Of a DNA stretch of 64,000 nucleotides, positions 8,136 to 15,323 are shown one piece after another. This DNA comes from Streptomyces sp. TLI_235 (GTDB lineage Bacteria; Actinomycetota; Actinomycetes; Streptomycetales; Streptomycetaceae): positions 434,001-498,000 of the forward strand of contig NSGV01000001.1 in NCBI GenBank assembly GCA_002300355.1. The letters run 5' to 3'. The position numbers and the translations under genes are program-made. Under the pieces are notes generated by a model. It was not told where the DNA came from. It ran no database searches and saw nothing but the letters and a program-made list of their open reading frames with translations. Position 1 is the stretch's first letter; each line of letters starts with the position of its first letter.

Positions 8136-8827
8136 CCGGACGGACGGCCGCCGCCGAGCCCACCTGCACGGGCGAGCCGTCCGGCACGGGGAGGCCCGCG
8201 GCGTGGCTGCGGCCCGTCCTGCTGGTGCTGGTGCTCGCCGCCACGGGCGCCTCGCTGCTGCTGTGGAGCCCGGTCGACGCGCTCGGCGGCGGCCACGGGC
8301 CGTGGCGGCTGCCGGTCGCGCTCGCGGTGTACACCGTGGGCACCCTGGCCTTCGTCCCCAAGCCGGCGCTCAACGCGGCCACCGGGCTGCTGCTCGGCGT
8401 CGCGGTCGGTCTGCCGCTCGCCGTCGCCGGGACGACCCTGGGCGCGGCGGCGGCGTTCTGGCTGGGCCGCGCGCTCGGCCGGGACACGCTGCGTCCGCTG
8501 CTGCGCGCCCGGGCGGCGGCCGCGGTCGACCGGCGGCTCACCGAGCAGGGCTTCCGCAGCGTCCTGCTGCTGCGGCTGGTGCCGGGCGTGCCCTTCCAGC
8601 CCGCCAACTACGCCTGCGCGCTCTCCGGCGTGCGCTCCGCGCCCTACCTCGCCGCGACCGCCCTCGGTGTGCTTCCGGGCACCGCGGCCTCGGTGGTGGC
8701 CGGAGCCAGCGCCGGTTCGCCGACCTCGCCGGCGTTCCTGATCTCCACCGGGGTGATCGTGCTGATGACCGCTGCCAGCGGTGTCTCGCTGCTCCGCGCC
8801 CGCCGCTCGGCCGCGACGGCCGGCTGA
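8132..8827 (+). CDS. TVP38/TMEM64 family (DedA-like) membrane protein
   Basis: 231 residues. After a 25-residue polar start there are about five hydrophobic segments. FVPKPALNAATGLLLGV, the glycine-rich AAAFWLGRALGRDTL and the motif FRSVLLLRLVPGVPFQPANY (the VTT-domain R-x-x-P-x-x-P region) place it in the SNARE-assoc/VTT family (PF09335). Members are flippase-like or lipid-scrambling membrane proteins; the exact role in actinobacteria is not settled. It starts inside the stop codon of nfo, so the two are translationally coupled, though no functional link is evident. A 9-bp tandem repeat begins ten bases after its stop. Confidence 0.88.
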   Translation: MTGRTAAAEPTCTGEPSGTGRPAAWLRPVLLVLVLAATGASLLLWSPVDALGGGHGPWRLPVALAVYTVGTLAFVPKPALNAATGLLLGVAVGLPLAVAGTTLGAAAAFWLGRALGRDTLRPLLRARAAAAVDRRLTEQGFRSVLLLRLVPGVPFQPANYACALSGVRSAPYLAATALGVLPGTAASVVAGASAGSPTSPAFLISTGVIVLMTAASGVSLLRARRSAATAG

Positions 8828-8836
8828 GGCCCTGGA

Positions 8837-8908
8837 CCGGTCGGGCCGGTCGGGCCGGTCGGGCGGGTCGGGCGGGTCGGACGGTTCGGACGGTTCGGAC
8901 GGTTCGGG
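8837..8908. repeat. eight-copy 9-bp tandem repeat
   Basis: Eight consecutive nonamers follow the TVP38-like gene: three CCGGTCGGG, then CGGGTCGGG, CGGGTCGGA, two CGGTTCGGA and CGGTTCGGG. The stepwise changes suggest slippage-driven expansion. The repeat is in a 154-bp space before the DinB gene and falls outside any gene I accept. Confidence 0.85.
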
Positions 8909-8981
8909 CCGGCAGCATCCGGCGCGGACACGCCGGTTAATCGGTGGCGGCCGTTCCCGACGCTGCCTCAGGATGTCCGGC

Positions 8982-9491
8982 ATGACGACCGAACGCATCG
9001 ATCCGCCCTACGCCGCCGACGAGACCACCATGCTCACCAGCTGGCTGGAGTACCACCGCGCCACCCTGCTGCTGAAGACCGAGGGCCTCGGCCACGACCA
9101 GCTCCGCCTGCGCTCGGTGGAGCCGTCCTCGCTCAGCCTGCTCGGCCTCGTCCGGCACATGGCCGAGGTGGAGCGGCACTGGTTCCTCGGCGTCCTCCAG
9201 GGCCAGGAGTTCGAGGAGGGCATCTACTGGAACAAGGACGACGAGGACGGCGACTTCAACCAGGTCGACACCGCCGACGTCGAGGCCGACTTCGCGACCT
9301 TCCGCACCCAGGTCGAGCTGGCCCGCGCGGCCGCCGCCGGGCTGCCGCCGGAGACGGTCGGCAAGCGGCTGCGCCGCGGCGAGGAGGTCACGCTGCGCTG
9401 GATCCTCGTCCACATGATCGAGGAGTACGCGCGGCACAACGGACACGCCGATCTGATCCGCGAGCGGATCGACGGCGCCACCGGGGAGTGA
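8982..9491 (+). CDS. DinB family protein (DUF664 type)
   Basis: 169 residues, four-helix DinB-like fold. LVRHMAEVERHWF carries the first metal-binding His and HMIEEYARHNGHADLIRE the C-terminal His pair, the usual DUF664 signature. Family members are metal-dependent, often mycothiol- or bacillithiol-dependent transferases, and many are unassigned. An alternative ATG at 8973 would add three residues. It stands alone on the plus strand, separated from its neighbours by a tandem repeat upstream and a long promoter region downstream. Confidence 0.9.
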   Translation: MTTERIDPPYAADETTMLTSWLEYHRATLLLKTEGLGHDQLRLRSVEPSSLSLLGLVRHMAEVERHWFLGVLQGQEFEEGIYWNKDDEDGDFNQVDTADVEADFATFRTQVELARAAAAGLPPETVGKRLRRGEEVTLRWILVHMIEEYARHNGHADLIRERIDGATGE

Positions 9492-9517
9492 CCGGGGACT
9501 GACGCTGTTACAGCTTC

Positions 9518-9534
9518 GTTGACGGATCGTCAAC
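9518..9534. promoter_or_regulatory. inverted repeat upstream of sepF paralogue
   Basis: GTTGACG (9518-9524) and CGTCAAC (9528-9534) are perfect inverted copies around GAT, about 240 bp before the sepF-like start. The left arm contains TTGACG, a good -35-like hexamer, and CATATTGT at 9553 could be the -10, though the spacing is not ideal. Operator or promoter element, unproven. Confidence 0.4.
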
Positions 9535-9710
9535 TTCCCGAATCTGCTCCCCCATATTGTCTACACGCGGAACCGTCCGGCGACCTGCGGCGTCGCACCG
9601 AACGTCGGGATCTCCCGGCGATCGGGCGCGCCACGACCCGGACGGCGGTCGCGTGCGGGCACCGAACCGGTGATCAGTGCGATACTCGGACAGTTCCAAC
9701 AAGTGGATGA

Positions 9711-9727
9711 CGTGTCAAAAAGACACG
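9711..9727. promoter_or_regulatory. short A-loop hairpin in the sepF-like leader
   Basis: CGTGTC (9711-9716), five A residues, then GACACG (9722-9727) form a small perfect inverted repeat 43 bp upstream of the sepF-like ATG. It could be an operator or an RNA hairpin in the 5' leader. Confidence 0.3.
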
Positions 9728-9770
9728 CCCACGGGGGGCGCGTACCGGGTCGGGAGAGGGAGGCGCGGCA

Positions 9771-10166
9771 ATGGGAGCACTTCGCGACGAGCACCACAAC
9801 GGGTGGCTGATGCCCTCCGGGAACTACCCCGCTGCGGTGTACGAGGACGCGTGGGACACCGAGGACACCCTGCCGTCCGTGCCGGCGCCCGCGGCCCGGA
9901 TCATCTCGCTGAAGCCGACCGGCTTCGAGGCGGCCCGCACCGTCGGCGAGCACATCCGCACCGGCACGCCGGTGGTCATGGACCTCAGCGAGATGGAGGA
10001 CCCGGAGGCCAAGCGCATGGTCGACTTCGCGTCCGGCCTGATCTTCGGCACCCGCGGCGGCATCGAGCGGATCGCCCGCCGGGTCTTCCTGCTCACCCCG
10101 GCGGACGTCGAGGTGACGGTGATCGACCGCCCGCTCGACACCGGCGGCTTCTACAACCAGAGCTGA
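9771..10166 (+). CDS. SepF-like cell division protein (paralogue)
   Basis: 131 residues with the SepF/DUF552 domain at about 40-125: RIISLKPTGFEAARTVGEHI, PVVMDLSEMEDPEAKRMVDF, ASGLIFGTRGGIERIARRVF and LLTPADVEVTV. SepF anchors FtsZ polymers to the membrane through an N-terminal amphipathic helix. Here the N-terminus (MGALRDEHHNGWLMPSG) is not the usual hydrophobic anchor. No ftsZ, ylmD/E or divIVA genes are nearby, so this is probably one of the SepF-like paralogues (SflA/SflB type) that modulate sporulation septa, rather than the canonical dcw-cluster SepF. GGAGAGGGAGG provides the ribosome site and a hairpin terminator follows. Confidence 0.85.
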   Translation: MGALRDEHHNGWLMPSGNYPAAVYEDAWDTEDTLPSVPAPAARIISLKPTGFEAARTVGEHIRTGTPVVMDLSEMEDPEAKRMVDFASGLIFGTRGGIERIARRVFLLTPADVEVTVIDRPLDTGGFYNQS

Positions 10167-10180
10167 CCCACCCCTCCCCG

Positions 10181-10211
10181 ACCGGGGGCGGCCCCTGCCG
10201 TCCCCGGTTTT
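10181..10211 (+). terminator. intrinsic terminator after sepF-like gene
   Basis: ACCGGGGGCGG (10181-10191) pairs with CCGTCCCCGGT (10198-10208) with one mismatch and a six-base loop, followed by a short T-run. It lies 15 bp after the stop codon. Confidence 0.8.
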
Positions 10212-10276
10212 CTGTTGCCCGGATCCGGGCGCGGCACGGCAGAAGACCGTCTCATTCACGATTCACCGCTCGCTTT

Positions 10277-10294
10277 TGAGACATCAATGTCTCA
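10277..10294. promoter_or_regulatory. 18-bp palindrome, probable TetR operator
   Basis: TGAGACAT (10277-10284), CA, ATGTCTCA (10287-10294) form a perfect palindrome 20 bp before the ATG of the TetR gene. A -10-like TATGGT begins at its right edge, so bound repressor would block the promoter of the tetR-efflux operon. Confidence 0.7.
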
Positions 10295-10313
10295 TATGGT
10301 CTACACTCGGCTC

Positions 10314-10868
10314 ATGGCCACCGACCGCGACTCCGTCCTCGAGGCAGCCGTTGGCGTGCTCTCCCGCCGCCCCACCGCCCACCTCGACGAGATCGCGCGC
10401 GCCGCCGGGATCAGCCGTGCCACGCTGCACCGGATCTTCCCCGGCCGCGAGGCGCTGATCATCGAGGTCGGCATGCTGAGCCTGCGGAAGTTCGCGGCCG
10501 CCTGCGACACCGCCGCGATCGAGGACGGCCCCGCGGACGCCGCACTGCGGCGCCTGGTGGACGCGGTCGTGCCCGACGCCGCGCTGTGCGCCTTCCTCGC
10601 CGGCGAGAACCAGCTCTACGACGATCCCGAGATCAACGACCTCTGGGAGGCCCACGACGCCCGCGTCCGCGCGCTCTTCCTGCGCGGCCAGCAACAGGGC
10701 GTCTTCCGGATCGAACTCTCGGCCGCCTGGCTCAGCGAAGCCTTCTTCGACCTCGTCGCCGGCGTCGGCTGGGCCGTCCAGGACGGACGCCTGGCCCCAC
10801 GCGACGGCACGTACTCGCTCACCGAGCTCTTCCTCGGCGGAGCACTCAGGAGATCGGAACCCTCATGA
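10314..10868 (+). CDS. TetR family regulator of adjacent DHA2 efflux pump
   Basis: 184 residues. The N-terminal HTH spans about 8-50 (LDEIARAAGISRATLHRIFPGREALI), followed by a ligand-binding helical domain with a TetR_C-type end. The start ATG lies only about 14 bases beyond a -10-like TATGGT, so the transcript has a very short leader or none. An 18-bp palindrome overlaps this promoter, consistent with autoregulation. The last four bases (ATGA) are also the start of the efflux gene, so repressor and pump are one operon. The inducing ligand is probably an antibiotic or other toxic hydrophobic compound exported by the pump. Confidence 0.92.
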   Translation: MATDRDSVLEAAVGVLSRRPTAHLDEIARAAGISRATLHRIFPGREALIIEVGMLSLRKFAAACDTAAIEDGPADAALRRLVDAVVPDAALCAFLAGENQLYDDPEINDLWEAHDARVRALFLRGQQQGVFRIELSAAWLSEAFFDLVAGVGWAVQDGRLAPRDGTYSLTELFLGGALRRSEPS

Positions 10869-12448
10869 CCGGCACCCGCGTCCAGGCCCGCGCGCAGCAC
10901 CGCTGGGCCGGCCTGGGCGTTCTCGTCCTCGCGGTCACCCTGGTCGCGCTCGATGCGACCGTGCTCTCCCTCGCCATCCCGTCCATCAGCGAGACGCTCC
11001 GCCCGAGCGGTACCCAGCTGCTGTGGATCGGCGACGCCTACTCCTTCGTCCTCGCCGGCCTGCTGGTCAGCATGGGCGCACTCAGCGACCGGATCGGCCG
11101 AAAGCGGCTGCTGCTGCTCGGCTCCAGCGCGTTCGGCGCCGCCTCGCTGCTCGCCGCCTACGCGCCCAGCGCCGGCTGGCTGATCCTGGCCCGCGCCCTG
11201 CTCGGCGTTGCGGGCGCCACCATCATGCCCTCCACGCTGTCGCTGATCCGCGCGCTGTTCCCGGACGCCCGGGAGCGGGCCACCGCGATCGGCATCTGGG
11301 GCGCGGGCGCCACCGCCGGCGCCGCGCTCGGCCCGCTGGTCGGCGGCATGCTGCTGGAGCACTTCTGGTGGGGCTCGGTCTTCCTGCTCAACCTGCCGGT
11401 GCTGGCCCTGCTGCTCGTCCTCGGCGCCTGGCTGCTGCCCGAGTCCCGCGACCCGCGCCCGGGCCGCTGGGACGTCGCGTCCGTCGTGCTGTCGATGGCC
11501 GGTGTGATCGGTGTCGTCTACGCGGTCAAGGAGGCCGCGGCGCACGGCCCGCTCGCGCACTGGACGGTGCCCGCCGTGTTCGTCCTGGGCGCCACGGCGC
11601 TGATCCTCTTCGTCCGCCGCCAGCTGCGGCTGGACACCCCGCTGCTGGACGTCCGGCTCTTCGCCGACCGCCGGTTCACCGCGGCCGTGGTGGCCACGCT
11701 GACCTCGCTGATCGGACTCTCCGGCGTGATCTTCTTCATGTCGCAGTACCTGCAGCTGGTCCGCGGGCTGTCCCCGCTGGCGGCCGGTGTCGCCGAACTC
11801 CCGGCCTTCGCCGGAGCCGTCGTCGGCGGCCTGCTGACCGTCCGGGCGGCCCGCAGGTTCGGCACCCGGGCCACCCTGACGGCCGGTCTGCTCGCCATGG
11901 GCGCGGGCATCGCCGTCCTCGGCGTGATGCACCGCGACAGCACCTACCTGCTGCTCGGCGTCTCGTTCCTGGCCGTCGGCACCGCCGAGGGCATCGTCTA
12001 CACCCTCTCCTCCGACCTGGTGCTCGGCGCCGCGCCGGCGGAGAAGTCCGGCGCAGCCTCGGCCGTCTCGGAGACCGCCTACGAGCTGGGCACCGCACTC
12101 GGCATCGCCCTGGTCGGCTCGGTGGTCACCGCGATCTACGCCGGTGCGGTGACCGTCCCGGCCGGGGTCGGCGCGGCCGCCGCCGAGCAGGCCCGCGAGT
12201 CGATCGGCGGCGCGACCGAGACCGCGGCCGCCCTGCCCGGTCCGCTCGGCGCCCGCCTGCTCGACGACGCCCAGCTCGCCTTCGTGCACGGCGTCAACAT
12301 CGCCGCCTGGCTCGCCGGCGCGCTGCTGCTGACGGCCGCGGCCACCGCCTGGTGGCTGCTGCGCACCCGTTCCCGGGCGGCAGTGGTGGAGCCCGCCGGG
12401 GCCGTCCCCGGGCGGGCCGAGCCCCGGGAGTGCCAGAAGGTCGGCTGA
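10865..12448 (+). CDS. DHA2 family MFS multidrug efflux transporter (14 TM)
   Basis: 527 residues, about 14 hydrophobic helices. LDATVLSLAIPSISETL in helix 1 is the DHA2 motif D1-type start, GALSDRIGRKRLLLLG is MFS motif A, and GVAGATIMPSTLSLIRALF plus ALGPLVGGMLLEHFWWGSVF (motif C) confirm the EmrB/QacA branch. It is a proton-coupled drug exporter in the cytoplasmic membrane. Translation is coupled to the preceding TetR gene by a 4-bp overlap. A 24-bp fully palindromic hairpin follows. Specific substrates cannot be read from sequence. Confidence 0.93.
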   Translation: MTGTRVQARAQHRWAGLGVLVLAVTLVALDATVLSLAIPSISETLRPSGTQLLWIGDAYSFVLAGLLVSMGALSDRIGRKRLLLLGSSAFGAASLLAAYAPSAGWLILARALLGVAGATIMPSTLSLIRALFPDARERATAIGIWGAGATAGAALGPLVGGMLLEHFWWGSVFLLNLPVLALLLVLGAWLLPESRDPRPGRWDVASVVLSMAGVIGVVYAVKEAAAHGPLAHWTVPAVFVLGATALILFVRRQLRLDTPLLDVRLFADRRFTAAVVATLTSLIGLSGVIFFMSQYLQLVRGLSPLAAGVAELPAFAGAVVGGLLTVRAARRFGTRATLTAGLLAMGAGIAVLGVMHRDSTYLLLGVSFLAVGTAEGIVYTLSSDLVLGAAPAEKSGAASAVSETAYELGTALGIALVGSVVTAIYAGAVTVPAGVGAAAAEQARESIGGATETAAALPGPLGARLLDDAQLAFVHGVNIAAWLAGALLLTAAATAWWLLRTRSRAAVVEPAGAVPGRAEPRECQKVG

Positions 12449-12450
12449 GC

Positions 12451-12474
12451 AGTCCCGGGGCCGGCCCCGGGACT
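12451..12474. terminator. palindromic bidirectional terminator
   Basis: A 24-bp perfect palindrome beginning AGTCCCGGGGCC starts three bases after the efflux stop and lies between convergent genes. It can fold into a tight GC hairpin on either strand. Confidence 0.75.
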
Positions 12475-12505
12475 GTCCTTGGGCCGGCCCCGGGGAGCCG
12501 CGGTG

Positions 12506-13819
12506 TCAGGCGAACTTCGAGCTGGGCACCGGCCCGGCCGAGCGGACCCGGTCGCGGGGGCCGCCGAGCCAACCGCCCCGCACCCGGGCGGCGAACGCCG
12601 CGAGCAGCTCGTCCGGGTCGGCCGGGGTCTCGCCGTCGCCCTCGTCGGGCTCGGGCTCCGCGGCGCGGATCTCCTCGGCCAGTTCCTCGGCCGACCGCTC
12701 GTCGGCCGGGGTGCGCTCGGGCTCACCCGCGTCGCCGATCCGCATCGACGGCTCCCAGGGCGCGACATTGTGCTGCACCAGCAGGGTGGACACGTCCGCG
12801 GAGACCGCCGGCGGGTCCGTCCAGCAGGTGGCGTGCTCGAACAGCACCTCGCCGTCCGCGCGTTCGCGCAGGGCGGCGAGCACCTCCGGGTCGCACTCGT
12901 TCAGGTCGTACGCCACCACCAGCGTGTCCGGGGTGCCCCGCCGGTACGGGGCCGTGGGCAGCCCGAGCAGTCCGGCGGCGGCCAGGCCGAGCGCCCGGCT
13001 GCCGCGGTCGGGCAGCAGCGCCACCGAGGCGGGCCGCCGGCCGGTGGCCTCCAGCACCGTGCCGAGCCGGTCGAGACCGCGCCGGCAGGAGTCGAAGCCG
13101 TCCTGGTAGTACGCCCAGCGGCCGGTCATCCCGGCGGCGAAGCCGTACGGCGAGAGCGTGGTCAGCAGGCCGCCGGTCAGCGTGAAGTGCCAGCCGCGCA
13201 GGTCGCGCAGGTCGGCCGGCGCGGCGAGCCCGGAGCGTCGCAGGGTGCGGCGGACGCGGTCGGCGGCCGGACGCCAGGTCTCCGAGGGCTCGCCGAGCGC
13301 GGCGAACACCCGGCCGGCGGTGTCGAGCCGGCCGGCCATGAGCGCGTTGTGGACCAGCAGGTAGCGGCCCGGCCAGTCGGCCAGCAGGCCGTCGTGCTCG
13401 GTCAGCAGCTCGACGGCGGCGGCGTGCCGCTGCTCGTCCTCGAGGGCGACCGCGAGCTCCAACAGGATCTGCTGCGGCGCGTACGTCGGCTTGGGCGCCC
13501 GGCCGAACAGGCCGCCGCGGCGCGGCGCCAGGGCCAGCCGCAGGGCCTCGCGCAGCGCGGGCACGGCCAGCGCGGACACCCCGCGCTCGATGCACGCGTA
13601 CCCGTAGTCGTACAGCGCGTCCGGCCGGTCGGGGCGCGCGGCGAGCGCGGCCGCGGCCTCGGCGAGGTCGTCGAAGCCGGCGCCCTCGGCGAGCCGGCCG
13701 ACCAGCGGCGCGCAGTCCGCCGGTGCCAGTGCGTCGGCGGCGAGACGCAGGGTGCGCATCGCGCCCTGCGGATCACCCGAGACGAGCAGTTCTCGGGCCT
13801 TGGACAGTTCGGTGCTCAT
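12506..13819 (-). CDS. hypothetical protein with TPR-like N-terminus
   Basis: 437 residues from ATG at 13819. I do not recognise a named family. The first 170 residues are alpha-helical with TPR-like spacing (ALYDYGYACIERGVSALAVP; LLELAVALEDEQRHAAAVEL; YLLVHNALMAGRLDTAGRVF). The middle region (FTLTGGLLTTLSPYGFAAGM; ASVALLPDRGSRALGLAAAG; TLVVAYDLNECDPEVLAALR) looks like a mixed alpha/beta domain, and the last 60 residues are acidic and probably disordered. No signal peptide or membrane segment is seen. It is on the same strand as the decarboxylase-ligase locus upstream but separated from it by 295 bp with a hairpin, so I treat it as independent. Confidence 0.75.
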   Translation of the reverse strand: MSTELSKARELLVSGDPQGAMRTLRLAADALAPADCAPLVGRLAEGAGFDDLAEAAAALAARPDRPDALYDYGYACIERGVSALAVPALREALRLALAPRRGGLFGRAPKPTYAPQQILLELAVALEDEQRHAAAVELLTEHDGLLADWPGRYLLVHNALMAGRLDTAGRVFAALGEPSETWRPAADRVRRTLRRSGLAAPADLRDLRGWHFTLTGGLLTTLSPYGFAAGMTGRWAYYQDGFDSCRRGLDRLGTVLEATGRRPASVALLPDRGSRALGLAAAGLLGLPTAPYRRGTPDTLVVAYDLNECDPEVLAALRERADGEVLFEHATCWTDPPAVSADVSTLLVQHNVAPWEPSMRIGDAGEPERTPADERSAEELAEEIRAAEPEPDEGDGETPADPDELLAAFAARVRGGWLGGPRDRVRSAGPVPSSKFA

Positions 13820-14086
13820 GCAGGTACTCCGGAGTGGACGGGCGGGCATCCGCGTCCCGCTCTTCGGGTGGGACACGGACGCGACGGCGCGCCGGACAAG
13901 GTGCCGCCGGCCCTCGCGGGCCGCGACACACCGGCGCTCAACGGAACGGGCGGCAGCCGCCCTTCCGGTCGTGGTCGCACATGCGGCCGATCATGTCGGG
14001 CCGCCTCCACGCCGGGCAACCCGATTTCCCCGCGCCCGGGAGCGGCGCCGCTCGCGCGACGCCGACGACTCCCCTGCTCCCGGAGC

Positions 14087-14107
14087 GGGCCGGACCGGGT
14101 CCGGCCC
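14087..14107 (-). terminator. hairpin terminator after citrate-synthase-like gene
   Basis: GGGCCGGACC (14087-14096) and GGTCCGGCCC (14098-14107) are perfect inverted copies with a single-base gap, eight bases past the stop codon of the minus-strand gene. The rest of the 13820-14114 space shows no gene. Confidence 0.7.
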
Positions 14108-14114
14108 GGCCGGT

Positions 14115-15137
14115 TCAGGCTGCGGTCGGAACCGGGTGGCGGGTGCGGTTCTGGTCGAGGATGTGGGCGGACCAGTCGGCGGTGCGGCCGCAGATGGCGA
14201 GGGCGGTGAAGAGGTGGACGGGGACGTCGGCGGAGTCCAGCAGGACGGCGGCCCAGAACTGGGGGCCGGCCGTGGCCGGAACGGGGGCGGCGCCGACCTC
14301 GGCGAGCAGTTCTGCGGCGGCCTCCTCCAGCCGGGCCGCGGCCTCGTACCGGGGGGCGCCCACCCGCAGCACGGCCTCCCGCAGCACGCGGGCACGTTCG
14401 GCGGCCGCCCCGGTCGGGGGTGCGGCGAACAGCGGCAGCGCCTCGCCGCCGACCAGCGCGGACCGCACCACCGCCCGGACGTCCGTGCCGTGTTCGGCCT
14501 CGGCGACCAGCCGCAGCACGGCCGCCGGGACGGCCCCGTGCCGGGGCCCGCCCATCGCGGCGACCGCGCCGGACAGGCAGGTGGCGACGTCCGCGCCGGT
14601 GGAGGCGATCAGCCGGGCCGTACTGCTGGCCGCGTCGACCGGGTGGACGGCGACGGAGCACCAGTAGGCGTCGACGGCTCGGACGTGCTGTGGTTCGGCG
14701 GTGCCGCGCCAGCGCAGCAGGAAGCGTTCGGCGGCGCTGCCGCCCGCCTCGATCGCCCAGTACGGCACGGTCGGCAGGTGCAGGCCGCGGACGGACTGGG
14801 CGACGAAGGCGTGGGTGGCGAGGGTGGCGCGTTCCAGGTCCTCGCGGGCCTGTTCGTCGCCGATGTCCTGCAGCGGGCCGAGTCCCCAGGCGGGGCCGAG
14901 GGCGGCGAGCGCGCTCTGGGTGTCCACCCGGACGTCGCCGTGCCGCATCGGCAGGGTCAGCGGCTCGCCCGGGCCGAGGCCCGGCCACGGTCTGCCGTCG
15001 ACGAGGACTCCCCAGACCTCGTCGAAGGTGTGACGGCCGATCAGCGCGGCCGGGTCGGGCCCGACGACGTCGAAGCCGGGCAGGTCGGGGATGGACAGGT
15101 CGGGGGCATCGAGGCCGGGGGCGGCGGGGTCGGGCAT
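14115..15137 (-). CDS. citrate synthase-like protein with degenerate active site
   Basis: 340 residues, shorter than the usual 370-430. The C-terminal two thirds fit the citrate synthase large domain: SSTARLIASTGADVATCLSG, AMGGPRHGAVPAAVLRLV (H200 aligned with the first catalytic His in GPxHG), FWAAVLLDSADVPVHLFTAL and ICGRTADWSAHILDQ (conserved substrate-binding Arg kept). The second catalytic His motif, normally GxGHPxY, is GEALPLF (231-237), with Leu at the His position. The catalytic Asp before the FW pair is Gln293. So it should not work as an ordinary citrate synthase; a changed condensation, a hydrolytic activity or a regulatory role are all open. A good GAGGAG site precedes ATG 15137. 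It is downstream of the EamA gene, with a strong hairpin between. Confidence 0.78.
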   Translation of the reverse strand: MPDPAAPGLDAPDLSIPDLPGFDVVGPDPAALIGRHTFDEVWGVLVDGRPWPGLGPGEPLTLPMRHGDVRVDTQSALAALGPAWGLGPLQDIGDEQAREDLERATLATHAFVAQSVRGLHLPTVPYWAIEAGGSAAERFLLRWRGTAEPQHVRAVDAYWCSVAVHPVDAASSTARLIASTGADVATCLSGAVAAMGGPRHGAVPAAVLRLVAEAEHGTDVRAVVRSALVGGEALPLFAAPPTGAAAERARVLREAVLRVGAPRYEAAARLEEAAAELLAEVGAAPVPATAGPQFWAAVLLDSADVPVHLFTALAICGRTADWSAHILDQNRTRHPVPTAA

Positions 15138-15257
15138 GGACGACTCCTCGGTCCGGACCGGCTGCTGCGGTCCGGCTGGTGCGGTCGTGGGGCTGTGCGG
15201 CCGTACGGCCGTGACGGTGCCGTCCGGGCCGTGTGGTGCGGTCCGGGGACGGCGGAT

Positions 15258-15303
15258 GGGCACCGCCCGCCGACGGCCACGAGGGCCGGCGGGGACGGTG
15301 CCC
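15258..15303 (-). terminator. long hairpin between EamA and citrate-synthase-like genes
   Basis: GGGCACCG (15258-15265) and CGGTGCCC (15296-15303) end a stem that continues inward with the GC-rich arms CCCGCCG and CGGCGGG, about 20 bp after the EamA stop. It may terminate or attenuate transcription before the citrate-synthase-like gene. Confidence 0.6.
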
Positions 15304-15323
15304 GGGGTGTGCTCCGGTGCGGC

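Noticed and set aside
8837-8908. CRISPR-like array
   Set aside because: Units are contiguous 9-mers without spacers and no cas genes are in the window.
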